Of a DNA stretch of 64,000 nt, positions 37,508 to 47,742 are shown one piece after another (position 1 is the stretch's first letter; each line of letters opens with the position of its first letter). Position numbers and translations under genes: made by a program. The notes under the pieces are model-generated. The model worked only from the letters and a program-made list of their open reading frames with translations. It was not told the DNA's origin and ran no database searches. Origin of the DNA: an uncultured Pseudomonadota bacterium (GTDB taxonomy: Bacteria > Pseudomonadota > Gammaproteobacteria > Steroidobacterales > Woeseiaceae); the NCBI GenBank assembly GCA_913055625.1, contig CAJXJW010000004.1, forward strand, positions 234,153-298,152. The letters run 5' to 3'.

Positions 37508-38407
37508 ATGGCCGAACCGTCCGGTTACACGGGCCGGTTCGCGCCATCGCCGACCGGTCCCCTCCACTTCGGCTCGCTGCTCGCGGCAGTCGCGAGCTAC
37601 CTGGAAGCGCGCAGCCGCGGCGGGCGCTGGCTGCTCCGCATCGAGAATATCGATCCCCCCCGTGAGCAGGCCGGCGCCGCCGACGCCATCGTTCGCGCGC
37701 TCGGCGCGTACGGCTTTGACTGGGACGGCCCGACGGACTGGCAGCGCGATGCCGGCGACGCCCACCGGGATGCCCTCCGGGTTTTGCTCAGCCGGGACCT
37801 TGCCTACTACTGCACTTGTTCGCGCAGCGACTTGTCGGACGCCGAAACGGGACCGCTCGGCGCGATCTACCCGGGCACCTGCCGCGGCCGGCCGCGGCCG
37901 CAAGGCGGCGACGCCGCGGTCCGGGTGCTCACGGACGAGAGCCTGGTCGAATTCGATGACCGCCTGCAGGGCCGGCAATCGCAGCACCTCGCGGCCGAGT
38001 CCGGCGATTTCGTCATCTGGCGACGGGACGGGCTGGTCGCCTACCACCTCGCCGTCGTCGTCGACGACCATCGCCAGGGCGTGACCGATATCGTGCGTGG
38101 CATCGACCTCCTGGACTCGACGCCGCGGCAGATCTGGCTGCAGCGCCTCCTCGGCTACCCAACCCCGGGGTACGCCCACATCCCGGTCGCCGTCTGGGAC
38201 GACGGCAACAAGCTCAGCAAGGCGACACACGCGCCGTCCCTGCCGGCATCCTCGCCGGGTCCGACGCTGGCCCGAGCGCTCGCCGTCCTGGGACAGTCTC
38301 CGCCCGACGGCCTGGCGCGGAAAGCGCTGCCCGACGTGTGGGACTGGGCCATTGCCAACTGGGACCTGTCGCGCGTCCGTGGGCGTACAAGTGTGCCCGG
38401 CAGCTGA
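37508..38407 (+). CDS. gluQ: Glutamyl-Q tRNA(Asp) synthetase
   Basis: GluQRS attaches glutamate to the queuosine base of tRNA-Asp; it resembles the catalytic half of glutamyl-tRNA synthetase without the anticodon domain. The 299-residue product has the class I signature PSPTGPLHFGSL near residue 13, a CTCSRSDL zinc region, and the KLSKA form of the second motif. The ATG at 37508 is preferred to a GTG directly before it. It follows the DksA-like gene by 24 bp. Confidence 0.93.
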   Translation: MAEPSGYTGRFAPSPTGPLHFGSLLAAVASYLEARSRGGRWLLRIENIDPPREQAGAADAIVRALGAYGFDWDGPTDWQRDAGDAHRDALRVLLSRDLAYYCTCSRSDLSDAETGPLGAIYPGTCRGRPRPQGGDAAVRVLTDESLVEFDDRLQGRQSQHLAAESGDFVIWRRDGLVAYHLAVVVDDHRQGVTDIVRGIDLLDSTPRQIWLQRLLGYPTPGYAHIPVAVWDDGNKLSKATHAPSLPASSPGPTLARALAVLGQSPPDGLARKALPDVWDWAIANWDLSRVRGRTSVPGS

Positions 38408-38449
38408 CGCCTATGGCATCACGGAAAAATCGGCTATCGTAGGCGCCGT

Positions 38450-38842
38450 ATGAAGCGGGTCATCAAGAAGTACCCCAATCGGCGGCTTTACGATACCGAG
38501 CAAAGCCGCTACATCACGCTGGCCGATGTGCGAGACCTCGTCACCGGCGGCACGGCCATCCGCGTCGTCGACCAGGCGTCCGGCACCGACATTACCCGCA
38601 ACATCCTGATGCAGGTCATCGCCGAGCAGGAATTGCACGGCGAGTCGATCATGAGCGAGGCCTTTCTCGCCCAGGTCATCCGCGCCCACGAACACGTTGC
38701 CGCGGGCTTTCTCGGCCGTCACCTCGAGAAGAGCCTGACGACCTGGCTCGCGCAGCAAAACGAGCTCCTCGGCGAGGTTCGGCAGGCGGTCGGCGGCACC
38801 GAAACGGTTGAAAATGCTACCAATCGGCAAAAAGTTGGCTGA
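38450..38842 (+). CDS. phaR: Polyhydroxyalkanoate synthesis repressor PhaR
   Basis: This 130-residue protein has the PHB/PHA accumulation regulator DNA-binding domain at its N-terminus (IKKYPNRRLYDTEQSRYITL) and the following accumulation-regulatory segment (about residues 65-105). PhaR senses PHA and represses phasin and synthesis genes in species such as Ralstonia. No PHA synthase or phasin gene is in this window, so its targets lie elsewhere. It is followed by a noncoding stretch with a structured RNA. Confidence 0.9.
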   Translation: MKRVIKKYPNRRLYDTEQSRYITLADVRDLVTGGTAIRVVDQASGTDITRNILMQVIAEQELHGESIMSEAFLAQVIRAHEHVAAGFLGRHLEKSLTTWLAQQNELLGEVRQAVGGTETVENATNRQKVG

Positions 38843-38889
38843 ATCCGCCGCTGCGCCTGGACACCGCATATTTCTTGACAGCGAGCCCT

Positions 38890-39007
38890 GCAATGCCCTA
38901 GCTTGGGGCAGGCAACAGGGAATTGCTCCCCCGCCCCCTGTTGCCATGCCTGAAGGGGTCAACACCCCACGGCAGGCCCCCTGCGTCAGCGGGGGGCCAT
39001 TTTTTTT
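38890..39007 (+). ncRNA. Predicted structured small RNA between phaR and yheT
   Basis: Four successive hairpins are visible: TGCCC/GGGCA (38894-38910); a perfect 10-bp stem GGCAACAGGG/CCCTGTTGCC (38911-38945); GGGGT-CAAC-ACCCC (38955-38968); and a GC-rich terminator stem GGCCCCC/GGGGGCC (38975-38998) followed by eight Ts. A TTGACA -35 box is at 38875-38880, though the -10 is weak. It is not SRP RNA, 6S, tmRNA or RNase P by inspection. It could be a free sRNA or a leader ending in a terminator before yheT. Confidence 0.6.
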
Positions 39008-39042
39008 AGCCCGTTCCCAGCGCTTCGCCGGCCCGGCCCGAC

Positions 39043-40053
39043 ATGCCTGATTGCGAAGGCCAGCTCGTGAGCAGCACGTTTCGCCCGGCGCGCTGGCTGC
39101 GCAGCCGTCACCTGCAGACGATGTACCCGTCGTTGCCGTGGGCCTACTTGCGCTCGCCCCGCGTCCGGCGCGAGATCCTGCAGCTGCCGGACGGCGACGA
39201 AACGGCGGTCGACTGGCTCGTGCCGGACCAGGCGCCCGGGCCCAATACCCCACTCCTCGTCATCCTCCACGGGCTCGAAGGCTCCGCCCGTTCCTCCTAC
39301 GCCCGCATGCTGATGCGCCGCGCCGAACGCCTCGGCTGGCACTGCTGCGTGATGCATTTTCGCGATTGCGGCGACTACTCGAACCGGTTGCCGCGGCGCT
39401 ATCACGCCGGCGAAACAAACGACCTGCGCTACTTCGTATCGATGCTCAGTGAAAGCGAACGCTTCGGCCCGATGGCCGCGGTCGGCTACTCGCTCGGCGG
39501 CAACGTGCTGCTGAAATACCTCGGCGAAGCCTCGGCGACCACGCCGCTGCGTGCCGCCTGCGCGGTCTGCGTGCCGCTGGATTTGCACCTCTGCGCCGAT
39601 GCACTGAATACCGGTTTTTCAAGGGTTTATCAACGCATTATGATAAATCGCATGAAGAATGCATTGCGGCGAAAATTCAATGCGGACACGGCGGCTTTCC
39701 GCTGGCGGGAGGCGATGGCGGCGAGCACGTTCGCAGACTTCGACAACGTCGTGACCGCACCGCTGCACGGGTTCGCCGGCAAGGACGACTATTACGACCG
39801 CTGCAGTGCCATCGGCTACCTGCGCGCGATCGAGTGCCCGACGCTCATTATCAACGCCCGCGACGACCCGTTCATGTCGCCGGACGTACTGCCGGGTGCC
39901 GACGCATTGTCAGCGAGCGTGATTCTCGAAGTCAGCGAGGCCGGCGGGCACGTCGGCTTTATCGACGGCGGCCTGCCGTGGCATCCGCACTATTACCTGC
40001 CCGGGCGCATCGCGAGTTTCCTCGAGCCGAAGCTGGCAACGCCGGGACTCTAG
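39043..40053 (+). CDS. YheT-type alpha/beta hydrolase
   Basis: This 336-residue hydrolase has the oxyanion region LHGLEGSARSSY near residue 71, the nucleophile elbow GYSLGGN near residue 150, an acid in NARDDPF and the catalytic histidine in GGHVGFI. The family is poorly characterised; predicted substrates are esters. The start codon lies only 35 bases after the T-run of a strong terminator and has no clear Shine-Dalgarno; a GTG at 39067 is an alternative. Its stop codon overlaps that of the convergent gene in a shared CTAG. Confidence 0.88.
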   Translation: MPDCEGQLVSSTFRPARWLRSRHLQTMYPSLPWAYLRSPRVRREILQLPDGDETAVDWLVPDQAPGPNTPLLVILHGLEGSARSSYARMLMRRAERLGWHCCVMHFRDCGDYSNRLPRRYHAGETNDLRYFVSMLSESERFGPMAAVGYSLGGNVLLKYLGEASATTPLRAACAVCVPLDLHLCADALNTGFSRVYQRIMINRMKNALRRKFNADTAAFRWREAMAASTFADFDNVVTAPLHGFAGKDDYYDRCSAIGYLRAIECPTLIINARDDPFMSPDVLPGADALSASVILEVSEAGGHVGFIDGGLPWHPHYYLPGRIASFLEPKLATPGL

Positions 40054-41165
40054 TGACCCGTCGTCGGTGACGAGGCCGCCGGCGGACGCAGGCAGGGCAA
40101 TACGTCCTCTTCGAAGTACGGCGCCTGGTCCACCCAGAACAGGTAGTCGACGCGCAGGAAGTCGCGGGCAAACTCGTACAGCATCGGTACGAGGTTGCGG
40201 CGCTCTCGGCGAATCTCGTCGGCGATGGCGCCATCGGCCCCGGTCTGACCGATATAGTTGCCGTCCTGGACGGCGATCCCGAGCGGCACCGAGTAGTCGT
40301 GCTCGTGCATCATCGCGATCGTGTGGTTCAACTGGCCGCGCCGGCGAACCATCAGGTCGGGCCCGCCGAGGCCCACGCCGATTTCGTCGCCGTAGCGGTA
40401 CAGCCCGCGCAGGTAACCCTCGTCCTCCCACGGCAGCCACTCGCCCGGCATGAAGTTCGCGTACTGCATCGTGACGGACCGCGGAAACGCGCTTTTCAGG
40501 GCCCGCATCCGGTGACGCAGCGCCTGCGCGTACGCGGGTGGAGAAAACGTCGGGTCCTGTTCCGCCGTCACGCCGATAGCGGATTCCTGCAGGTTGATAC
40601 CTTCGATCCGCCCGTCGAACTGCCGGCCAAGCGCATCCAGCAGCTTGCCGAAGCGCTCCTGCACGGCGGGATTCCAGCGCTTGACGGTCCAGCCTTCCGG
40701 GTCGCCGTCGTCGTTGTATTGCGGCACCGCGCCGCCGTCGAACTCACCGGACAACAGGTAGGCCGGAGCCGGCTGGTACAGGTTGAAGAACGTGGCGTCC
40801 TGGAGCTGCACGAACAGCGCCTTCCCGTGCGCCTGCAGGAACTCGAGATCGGCTTCGATCGCGGAAAAGTCGTACTGGTCGCGTGCGGGCTCCAGTGCCG
40901 ACCACAGGTACATGACCTGGGCGCCGGCGATCCGGGGCTCGTCCAGCATGGCGTGCCCGCGCAGACGGCCGCGGTCGCGGGCGACGTACATGAAATGACG
41001 AACGTCCCCGTCGGCGAGCGGGCAGCTCGCGTCCAGGAATTGGCGGTAGGCGTCCGCGTAGCGGTCCGCCGGGTTCTCCCAGTCCGCGGCAGCCGGATTC
41101 GTCAACAGGCTTAGCGCCGCGACGACGGCGACGGGTATCAGACCGGTGAGTGGCATTCGACGCAC
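40050..41165 (-). CDS. Secreted protein, glycosidase-like barrel, unknown function
   Basis: The protein of about 371 residues has a signal peptide (hydrophobic segment ending PAAA near residue 27). The start is set to a GTG at 41165 because GGAGG lies six bases before it; an ATG three codons later is the alternative. Segments such as VMYLWSALEPARDQYDFSAIE, GKALFVQLQ and IEGINLQESAIG resemble the beta-strand ends of TIM-barrel glycoside hydrolases, with a possible acid Glu in NLQES. I cannot place it in a numbered family. It lies alone between yheT and the pnp terminator. Confidence 0.75.
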   Translation of the reverse strand: MRRMPLTGLIPVAVVAALSLLTNPAAADWENPADRYADAYRQFLDASCPLADGDVRHFMYVARDRGRLRGHAMLDEPRIAGAQVMYLWSALEPARDQYDFSAIEADLEFLQAHGKALFVQLQDATFFNLYQPAPAYLLSGEFDGGAVPQYNDDGDPEGWTVKRWNPAVQERFGKLLDALGRQFDGRIEGINLQESAIGVTAEQDPTFSPPAYAQALRHRMRALKSAFPRSVTMQYANFMPGEWLPWEDEGYLRGLYRYGDEIGVGLGGPDLMVRRRGQLNHTIAMMHEHDYSVPLGIAVQDGNYIGQTGADGAIADEIRRERRNLVPMLYEFARDFLRVDYLFWVDQAPYFEEDVLPCLRPPAASSPTTGH

Positions 41166-41213
41166 GCGAATCCTCCAAACCGACGAGGATACCCGCTCGC
41201 GGTTTCCGGGCAC

Positions 41214-41240
41214 AAAAAAGGGGCCGAGCGGCCCCTTTTT
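41214..41240 (-). terminator. Terminator of the pnp operon
   Basis: AAAAAGGGGCC/GGCCCCTTTTT with a GAGC loop lies 18 bp after the pnp stop. It is bidirectional in form; on the minus strand it ends in six Us. Confidence 0.92.
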
Positions 41241-41258
41241 CGCGATACCGGCCAGCGC

Positions 41259-43349
41259 TTACGCGGCGTCGACTTCCTTCATCGACAGGCGTACACGGCC
41301 CTGGCGATCGACCTCGAGCACCTTGACCTTGACGACGTCGCCTTCGGCCAGCTTGTCGCTGACCTTCTCGACGCGCTCGTTGGAGATCTGCGAGATGTGC
41401 ACGAGACCGTCGCGGCCCGGCAGGATCGTGACGAAAGCACCGAAGTCCATCAGACGGGCAACCTTGCCCTCGTAGATGCGACCGACTTCGACGTCTGCCG
41501 TGATCAGCTCGATGCGGCGCTTGGCCTCGCGACCGGATTCGCCGTCGACCGAGGCGATGCGGACCGTGCCGTCGTTCTCGATATCGACCGTGGCGCCGGT
41601 CTCTTCGGTGATGGCACGAATGACCGCGCCGCCCTTGCCGATCACGTCCCGGATCTTCTCCGGGTCGATCTTCAGCGTCATGATCGTGGGCGCCCACTCG
41701 GACATCTTCTCGCGCGGCGCGTCGATGACCTTGGCCATCTCGCCCAGGATGTGCAGGCGTGCGTCGCGGGCCTGGGCCAGCGCCTTGTCCATGATCTCGC
41801 GGGTGATGCCCTGGATCTTGATATCCATCTGCAGCGCGGTGATGCCGTCCTGCGTACCGGCGACCTTGAAGTCCATGTCGCCGAGGTGATCCTCGTCGCC
41901 CAGGATGTCGGTCAGGACCGCGAACTCGTCGCCTTCCTTCACGAGGCCCATGGCCACGCCGGCCACCGGCGCCTTGATCGGCACGCCGGCGTCCATCAGC
42001 GACAGGCTGGTGCCGCAGACGGATGCCATCGAGCTCGAGCCGTTCGACTCGGTGATCTCGGAGACGACGCGGATAACGTAGCCGAAATCCTCGGTCTTCG
42101 GCATGACGGCCTGGATGCCGCGGCGTGCAAGCTTGCCGTGGCCAATTTCGCGGCGCTTCGGCGAGCCCATGAAGCCGGTCTCACCGACGCAGTACGGCGG
42201 GAAGTTGTAGTGGAGCATGAACGGCTCCTTGTACTCGCCTTCCAGCGCGTCGATGATCTGGGCGTCGCGGCCCGTGCCGAGCGTCGTGACGACGATCGCC
42301 TGCGTTTCGCCGCGCGTAAAGACCGCGGAGCCGTGTGCGCGCGGCAGCACGCTCACGTCGACGTTGATCGGGCGAACCGTCGACTGGTCGCGGCCGTCGA
42401 TGCGAGCTTCGCCCGCGATCACGCGCTTGCGCACCGTGTTTTTCTCGAGCTTCGACAGCGCGCCGGCCACTTCTTCGGCGGACCAGCGAGCGTCGGCGCC
42501 TTCCGGAACCAGTGCGGCGATGGCGGCGTCCTTGACGGCCTTGACGGCAGCCTGGCGCTCCATCTTGTCGCTGATCTGGTAGGCCTCGGTCATGCCGGCC
42601 TGCGCCTTGTCGGCGACGGCGGCGGCAAGCTCGGTGTCCTCGGCCGGCGCTTCCCAGTCCCACGCCGGCTTGCCGACTTCGGCGGCCAGCTCGTTGATCG
42701 CGTTGATCGCGGCCTGCATCTGCTCATGGCCGAACATGACGGCCCCCAGCATGACGTCTTCGGACAGGATGCTGGCTTCCGACTCGACCATCAGGACCGC
42801 ATCCTTCGTGCCGGCAACGACGAGTTCGAGCGCCGAGTCGGCAATCTGCGAGACCGACGGGTTCAGGATGTAGTTGCCGTCCTTGTAGCCGACCTTGGCG
42901 GCGCCAATCGGGCCGGCGAACGGCATGCCCGAAATCGCGAGTGCGGCGGAGGCGCCGATCAGGGCCGGGATGTCCGCGTCCACTTCCGGGTTCAGCGACA
43001 TGACCGTCGCGACAACCTGCACTTCGTTCTTGAAGCCCTTCGGGAACAGCGGGCGGATCGGCCGGTCGATGAGACGGCTGATCAGCGTTTCCTTCTCGCT
43101 CGGGCGACCTTCGCGCTTGAAGAAGCCGCCGGGGATCTTGCCGGCCGCGTAGGTCTTTTCCTGGTAGTTCACGGTGAGCGGGAAGAAGTCGCGGCCGGGA
43201 TCGGCGCTTTTCTTGCCGACGGCCGTTACGAGCACTACCGTGTCCGCCATTTCGACGATGACGGCACCGTCTGCCTGGCGCGCAATGGCGCCCGTAGTTA
43301 GTGAGACTTCGTGCTCACCGTACTGGAATTTCTTTGTCGTTGATTTCAC
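41259..43349 (-). CDS. pnp: Polynucleotide phosphorylase
   Basis: PNPase degrades RNA 3' to 5' by phosphorolysis and is a degradosome core enzyme. The 696-residue protein has two RNase PH domains joined by a helical domain, then KH ([19 protein letters not shown] near residue 560) and S1 ([11 protein letters not shown] near residue 655) RNA-binding domains. It lies 98 bp downstream of rpsO, the standard order, in which pnp mRNA is processed and autoregulated. Confidence 0.97.
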   Translation of the reverse strand: MKSTTKKFQYGEHEVSLTTGAIARQADGAVIVEMADTVVLVTAVGKKSADPGRDFFPLTVNYQEKTYAAGKIPGGFFKREGRPSEKETLISRLIDRPIRPLFPKGFKNEVQVVATVMSLNPEVDADIPALIGASAALAISGMPFAGPIGAAKVGYKDGNYILNPSVSQIADSALELVVAGTKDAVLMVESEASILSEDVMLGAVMFGHEQMQAAINAINELAAEVGKPAWDWEAPAEDTELAAAVADKAQAGMTEAYQISDKMERQAAVKAVKDAAIAALVPEGADARWSAEEVAGALSKLEKNTVRKRVIAGEARIDGRDQSTVRPINVDVSVLPRAHGSAVFTRGETQAIVVTTLGTGRDAQIIDALEGEYKEPFMLHYNFPPYCVGETGFMGSPKRREIGHGKLARRGIQAVMPKTEDFGYVIRVVSEITESNGSSSMASVCGTSLSLMDAGVPIKAPVAGVAMGLVKEGDEFAVLTDILGDEDHLGDMDFKVAGTQDGITALQMDIKIQGITREIMDKALAQARDARLHILGEMAKVIDAPREKMSEWAPTIMTLKIDPEKIRDVIGKGGAVIRAITEETGATVDIENDGTVRIASVDGESGREAKRRIELITADVEVGRIYEGKVARLMDFGAFVTILPGRDGLVHISQISNERVEKVSDKLAEGDVVKVKVLEVDRQGRVRLSMKEVDAA

Positions 43350-43447
43350 TGTTTATGCTCGGTTGAATTCTTGAATGCAACAGAAACCCTTCGCGTCCCC
43401 GTTCCAGGGTCGACATGAGGGTGTTGCGTTGCCGGGAGCGCGCTCGC

Positions 43448-43717
43448 TTAGCGGCGCAGGCCGAGCCGGGAAATCAGCTCGCGGTACCGGTCCTGGTCTC
43501 TGGACTTCAGGTAGTCCAGCAATTTGCGGCGCTTGTTGACCATGCGCAGCAGACCCTGACGGCTGTGGTGATCCTTGGTGTGTGCGCCGAAGTGTTCGGT
43601 AAGTTCGGCAATCCGTGCCGACAGCAGTGCAACCTGGACTTCAGGCGACCCGGTGTCGGCGTCGCCACGACCGTAGTCGGCGACAATCTTCGCTTTCGCT
43701 TCACTGGAAAGTGACAT
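43448..43717 (-). CDS. rpsO: 30S ribosomal protein S15
   Basis: S15 is an early-assembling 16S rRNA binding protein of the 30S platform. The 89-residue length is exact for the family, and the four-helix sequence includes [14 protein letters not shown] and [18 protein letters not shown] small hairpin AGTAC-TTAT-GTACT (43734-43747) lies in its leader just before the ribosome site; S15 autoregulates through leader structure in several bacteria, so this may be part of it. Confidence 0.97.
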   Translation of the reverse strand: MSLSSEAKAKIVADYGRGDADTGSPEVQVALLSARIAELTEHFGAHTKDHHSRQGLLRMVNKRRKLLDYLKSRDQDRYRELISRLGLRR

Positions 43718-43837
43718 TTCTCTCTAACTCCACAGTACTTATGTACTTGTCTCTGATATGGCCCTTTTTTGGAGCGCGGTATTCTAGCGCCTGATCTGGC
43801 GCATTAACAGCCCAAAATCGCATTCCGCGACAAATAG

Positions 43838-44764
43838 TTACCCGCCTCCGAAGATTCGTTTCGGCCGCACTTCGCCGGCCTCGGATTGCTCGCCGATGCC
43901 GATGAAATCCGCCGGCCCGCCGGGCCCGTACAGCCGGACCAGGCCGGTCGCCGACGTATCCGCTACGCGTACCGCCATGCCATGCCGGACCCGCCCGGCG
44001 GCGTCCGCATCGAGCGCAACGGCGGGAAAGCCCTGCAGCCCCTCGTCCGGCGGCAGCAGGTGCCCGGCCAGCACGTCGCTGCCCTCCGCCGCCAATGCGG
44101 TGACGGCCTCCATGTCCAGCACTCCCCGGGGATCGAAGTCCCCGACGCACTCACGGTGCAGGTTCCGCGTGTAGGCCACGGTACCGGCGCGCACGGCGAT
44201 GTCCTCCACGAGCGTCCGCACGTACGTACCCTTCGAACAGCGCACCCGGAAAACCAGCCGCGTCCCGGCCGCCTCGAGCAGGTCTATGGCGTGGACGGTG
44301 ATCGGCCGAGCCTCGCGTTCCACGGTCTCACCCTTGCGGGCCAGTTCGTACAGGCGCTTGCCATCCTTCTTGAGCGCCGAGTACATCGGCGGTACCTGCC
44401 GCGACTCGCCGAGGAATCCGTCGAGAATCGACTGCCACTCCGCGGCATCCAGCGCCGGCACCGGGCCGGTCGCAATTTCCTGTCCCTCGGCGTCACCGGT
44501 ATCGGTGGCCCGCCCGAGCCGCGCACTCACACGGTAGGTCTTGTCCGCGTCCAGCAGGAACGCGGAGACCTTGGTGGCCTCGCCGAAGCACAGCGGCAGC
44601 ATGCCGGTCGCCGCCGGGTCGAGGCTGCCGGTGTGGCCTGCCTTTTTCGCACGCAGCAGGCGTTTGACGCGCTGCAGTGCGCCGTTCGAGGTGATTCCCG
44701 CCGGCTTGTCGAGCAACAGGATGCCGTCGATCGCCGCCGACCGACCAGAACGTACCGTGTTCAT
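43838..44764 (-). CDS. truB: tRNA pseudouridine-55 synthase
   Basis: TruB makes pseudouridine 55 in the T-loop of tRNAs. The 308-residue protein has the catalytic aspartate in HTGSLDPAATGMLP near residue 47, and a C-terminal PUA-like region. It lies 8 bp after rbfA within the nusA-infB-rbfA-truB-rpsO series. Confidence 0.96.
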   Translation of the reverse strand: MNTVRSGRSAAIDGILLLDKPAGITSNGALQRVKRLLRAKKAGHTGSLDPAATGMLPLCFGEATKVSAFLLDADKTYRVSARLGRATDTGDAEGQEIATGPVPALDAAEWQSILDGFLGESRQVPPMYSALKKDGKRLYELARKGETVEREARPITVHAIDLLEAAGTRLVFRVRCSKGTYVRTLVEDIAVRAGTVAYTRNLHRECVGDFDPRGVLDMEAVTALAAEGSDVLAGHLLPPDEGLQGFPAVALDADAAGRVRHGMAVRVADTSATGLVRLYGPGGPADFIGIGEQSEAGEVRPKRIFGGG

Positions 44765-44772
44765 GGCCGCTC

Positions 44773-45150
44773 CTACTCGTCGTCGTCAGCGGCCGGTTCT
44801 TCGCGAACGACCGCGGCGTCGATGATCCGGCTGATGTGTGCGGCCCGTTCAGCGCTGTCGTCGTGAAGAAACCGGAGTTCCGGCACATGTCGCACCAGGA
44901 GTTCCCGGCCAAGCCGGCCCCGCAGGAAGCCGGCTGCGCTCTTCAGGCCATCGATCACCGGCTGCGGGTCCGCGTCGGGGTCGAGCAGGCTGAAGTACAC
45001 GCGGGCGACGCCGAGGTCGCGGGACAGGTCCACGCTCGTCAGCGACACATCCTGCAGCCGCGGGTCCTTGGTCTCCGCCCGCAGCACTTCGCTCAGGGTG
45101 CGCAGTATCTCGTTGCCGAGACGCTGGTTGCGAGAAAACTCCCTGGGCAT
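44773..45150 (-). CDS. rbfA: 30S ribosome-binding factor A
   Basis: RbfA is a KH-fold assembly factor for the 30S subunit, needed for 16S processing and cold growth. The 125-residue product includes DPRLQDVSLTSVDLSRDLGVARVY and the C-terminal VPELRFLHDDSAERAA. It is between infB (13-bp gap) and truB. Confidence 0.95.
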   Translation of the reverse strand: MPREFSRNQRLGNEILRTLSEVLRAETKDPRLQDVSLTSVDLSRDLGVARVYFSLLDPDADPQPVIDGLKSAAGFLRGRLGRELLVRHVPELRFLHDDSAERAAHISRIIDAAVVREEPAADDDE

Positions 45151-45163
45151 CGCGCGACCGGCG

Positions 45164-47695
45164 TCAGTCCAGCGTACGTGCGACTTCGACGCGTTCGAAG
45201 CACTCGATCTGGTCGCCGACCCGGACGTCGTTGTAGTTGCGCACGCCGATACCGCACTCGGTACCGGAGCGCACTTCGTTCACGTCATCCTTGAAGCGCC
45301 GCAGCGACTCCAGCTCGCCCTCGTAGATCACCACGTTGTCGCGCAGCACGCGAATCGGGTTCGAGCGCTTCACGTAGCCCTCGGTCACGATGCAGCCGGC
45401 GACGTCGCCGAACTTCGGCGACTTGAATACTTCCTTCACCTCGGCGAGGCCGACGATCTGCTCGCGGATCTCCGGTGCCAGCAGCCCGCTCAGCGCCGCC
45501 TTCACGTCGTCGATCGCTTCGTAGATGATGCTGTAGTAGCGAACGTCGACGCCGGATTCCTTGATGGCCGAGCGCGCCGCCGCGTCCGCGCGGACGTTGA
45601 AGCCGATGATCACGGCATTGGACGCCGCCGCGAGGTTCGCATCCGTTTCCGTGATGCCGCCGACGGCCGAGCCCAACACCTTCACCTTGACCTCATCCGT
45701 CGACAGCTTCGTCAGCGCGTCGCGCAGCGCCTCGGCAGAGCCGTGCACGTCGGACTTGATGATCAGCGACACGGACTCCGCCTCGCCATCCTTCATCTGG
45801 CTGAACATGTCCTCGAGCTTGGAGGCCTGCTGCTGCGCGAGCTTCGCGTCGCGCGTCTTGGCCTGCCGGAACTCGGCGACCTCACGCGCCTTGCGCTCGT
45901 TCTTCACGACGAGGAAGTCGTCGCCGGCGCTCGGCGTGTTCGACAGCCCGAGAACCACGGCCGGGCTCGACGGCCCCGCCGACTTGATCGACTTCTTCGT
46001 CTCGTCGAACATGTTGCGGATACGGCCGTACTCTTCGCCGGCGATGATCATGTCGCCCTGGCTCAACGTGCCCGACTGGACGAGCAGCGTCGCGACGGCC
46101 CCTCGGCCCTTCTCCAGGCTCGCCTCGATGACGATGCCCTGCGCGGGCCCGTCGACGACCGCCGTCAGGTCCATCAACTCTGCCTGCAGCAGGATGGATT
46201 CGAGCAGCTTGTCGACGCCCTCGCCGGTGTGCGCCGAGACCTGCACGAACAGGTTCTCGCCGCCCCACTCTTCGGGGATGACTTCGTGTTGCGCGAGTTC
46301 GTTGCGCACGCGCTCGGGGTCCGCGTTCTCACGGTCGATCTTGTTGATCGCGACGACGAGCGGCACTTCGGCCGCCTTCGCGTGCTGGATCGCCTCGATC
46401 GTCTGTGGCATGACGCCGTCGTCGGCCGCAACGACGAGCACGACGATGTCGGTCGCCTGCGCGCCGCGGGCGCGCATTGCGGTGAATGCGGCGTGGCCCG
46501 GCGTGTCCAGGAACGTGATCTTGCCGCGATCCGTCTCGACCGAGTAGGCGCCGATGTGCTGCGTGATGCCGCCGGCTTCGTCGTCGACGACTTTCGTGCG
46601 GCGGATATAGTCGAGCAGCGACGTCTTGCCGTGGTCGACGTGACCCATGATCGTCACGACCGGCGAGCGCGGCTGTGCCTCGCCCGCATCCTCGGCCGCC
46701 ACTTCGTCGGCCAGCAGCTGCTCGTCCACGTCCGCGCCGGAAATCGGCTTCGCGACGTGGCCGAGTTCCTCGACGACCAGCGTCGCGGTGTCCTGGTCGA
46801 TGACCTGGTTGATCGTCACCATGGCGCCCATGTTGAACAGCACCTTGACGACCTCGTTGCCCTTGACGGCCATACGCTGCGCCAGGTCCGACACCGAAAT
46901 ACTTTCCGGAATCTCGACCTCGCGCACGACCGGGGCCGTCGGCCGCTCGAACCCGTGTTGCGAGTCGCCACCCAGAGACACCGCGCGGCGGCGCATCGGC
47001 GCCTTGCGCTTGCGGCGGCCGCTCTTGTCGCCCGCGACGTGCAGTTCCTTGCGGCCGTACTTCGTCTCGGGTCGCTTCGGAGCAACCTTCGGCTTCTCCT
47101 TGGTGCGCCGCGTACGCGCGTCCTGTTCCGCCTTCTCGAGGCGTGCCCGCTCGTCCGCGGCTTCCTTCGCGGCCTTGATCTCGGCGTCGCGCGCTTCCTG
47201 TTCAGCTTCCTTGCGTGCCTTTTCTTCCTGCTCGCGCTTCTCTTCCTCGGCCTTGACCGCGGCTTCCTTCTCCGCCGCGAGGCGCTCCTGCTCGCGCTTC
47301 TCTGCCGCTGCTTTTTCCTCGGCCTCGCGCCGCTGCCGATCGAGCTCTTCCTGCTCCTTCGCCGCCTGTTCTTCCAGCACGTTGCGCTTGATGTAGGTGC
47401 GCTTCTTGCGCACCTCCACGTTGACCGTGCGCGAACGGCCCTGGGCGCCCGACAACTTTAGTTCGGACTGCGACTTGCGCTTCAGCGTGATCCGTCGCGG
47501 CGCCGCGTCCATCGGTGCGGCATCGTCGCGGCCGTGACTGCGACGCAGGTGCGTGAGCAGCTCGAGTTTCGCGTCGTCGCTGATCGTATCGCCGGACCCA
47601 CTGACCTTGATGCCCGCTTCGTCGAGCTGCGCCAGCAGCTTCTCGACAGGCACCTTCAGGACATCTGCAAATTGTTCAACGGTTACATCAGCCAT
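45164..47695 (-). CDS. infB: Translation initiation factor IF-2
   Basis: IF-2 is the GTPase that brings initiator tRNA to the 30S subunit. The 843-residue protein has an N-terminal IF2_N domain (residues 1-55), a long charged Lys/Glu/Arg helical linker (about 90-210) and a second IF2_N-type domain. The G domain has P-loop [12 protein letters not shown] near residue 352, DTPGHAAF and NKID, followed by the C-terminal tRNA-binding domains. It follows nusA by 47 bp. Confidence 0.97.
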   Translation of the reverse strand: MADVTVEQFADVLKVPVEKLLAQLDEAGIKVSGSGDTISDDAKLELLTHLRRSHGRDDAAPMDAAPRRITLKRKSQSELKLSGAQGRSRTVNVEVRKKRTYIKRNVLEEQAAKEQEELDRQRREAEEKAAAEKREQERLAAEKEAAVKAEEEKREQEEKARKEAEQEARDAEIKAAKEAADERARLEKAEQDARTRRTKEKPKVAPKRPETKYGRKELHVAGDKSGRRKRKAPMRRRAVSLGGDSQHGFERPTAPVVREVEIPESISVSDLAQRMAVKGNEVVKVLFNMGAMVTINQVIDQDTATLVVEELGHVAKPISGADVDEQLLADEVAAEDAGEAQPRSPVVTIMGHVDHGKTSLLDYIRRTKVVDDEAGGITQHIGAYSVETDRGKITFLDTPGHAAFTAMRARGAQATDIVVLVVAADDGVMPQTIEAIQHAKAAEVPLVVAINKIDRENADPERVRNELAQHEVIPEEWGGENLFVQVSAHTGEGVDKLLESILLQAELMDLTAVVDGPAQGIVIEASLEKGRGAVATLLVQSGTLSQGDMIIAGEEYGRIRNMFDETKKSIKSAGPSSPAVVLGLSNTPSAGDDFLVVKNERKAREVAEFRQAKTRDAKLAQQQASKLEDMFSQMKDGEAESVSLIIKSDVHGSAEALRDALTKLSTDEVKVKVLGSAVGGITETDANLAAASNAVIIGFNVRADAAARSAIKESGVDVRYYSIIYEAIDDVKAALSGLLAPEIREQIVGLAEVKEVFKSPKFGDVAGCIVTEGYVKRSNPIRVLRDNVVIYEGELESLRRFKDDVNEVRSGTECGIGVRNYNDVRVGDQIECFERVEVARTLD

Positions 47696-47742
47696 GCATC
47701 ACACTCCGGTCAACGACGGTCTCGGGTACGTTCGTACCGCGC

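Noticed and set aside
38890..39007. SRP RNA (4.5S) or 6S RNA
   Set aside because: The GGAAGGAAGC-type apical motif of SRP RNA and the large open bubble of 6S RNA are missing.
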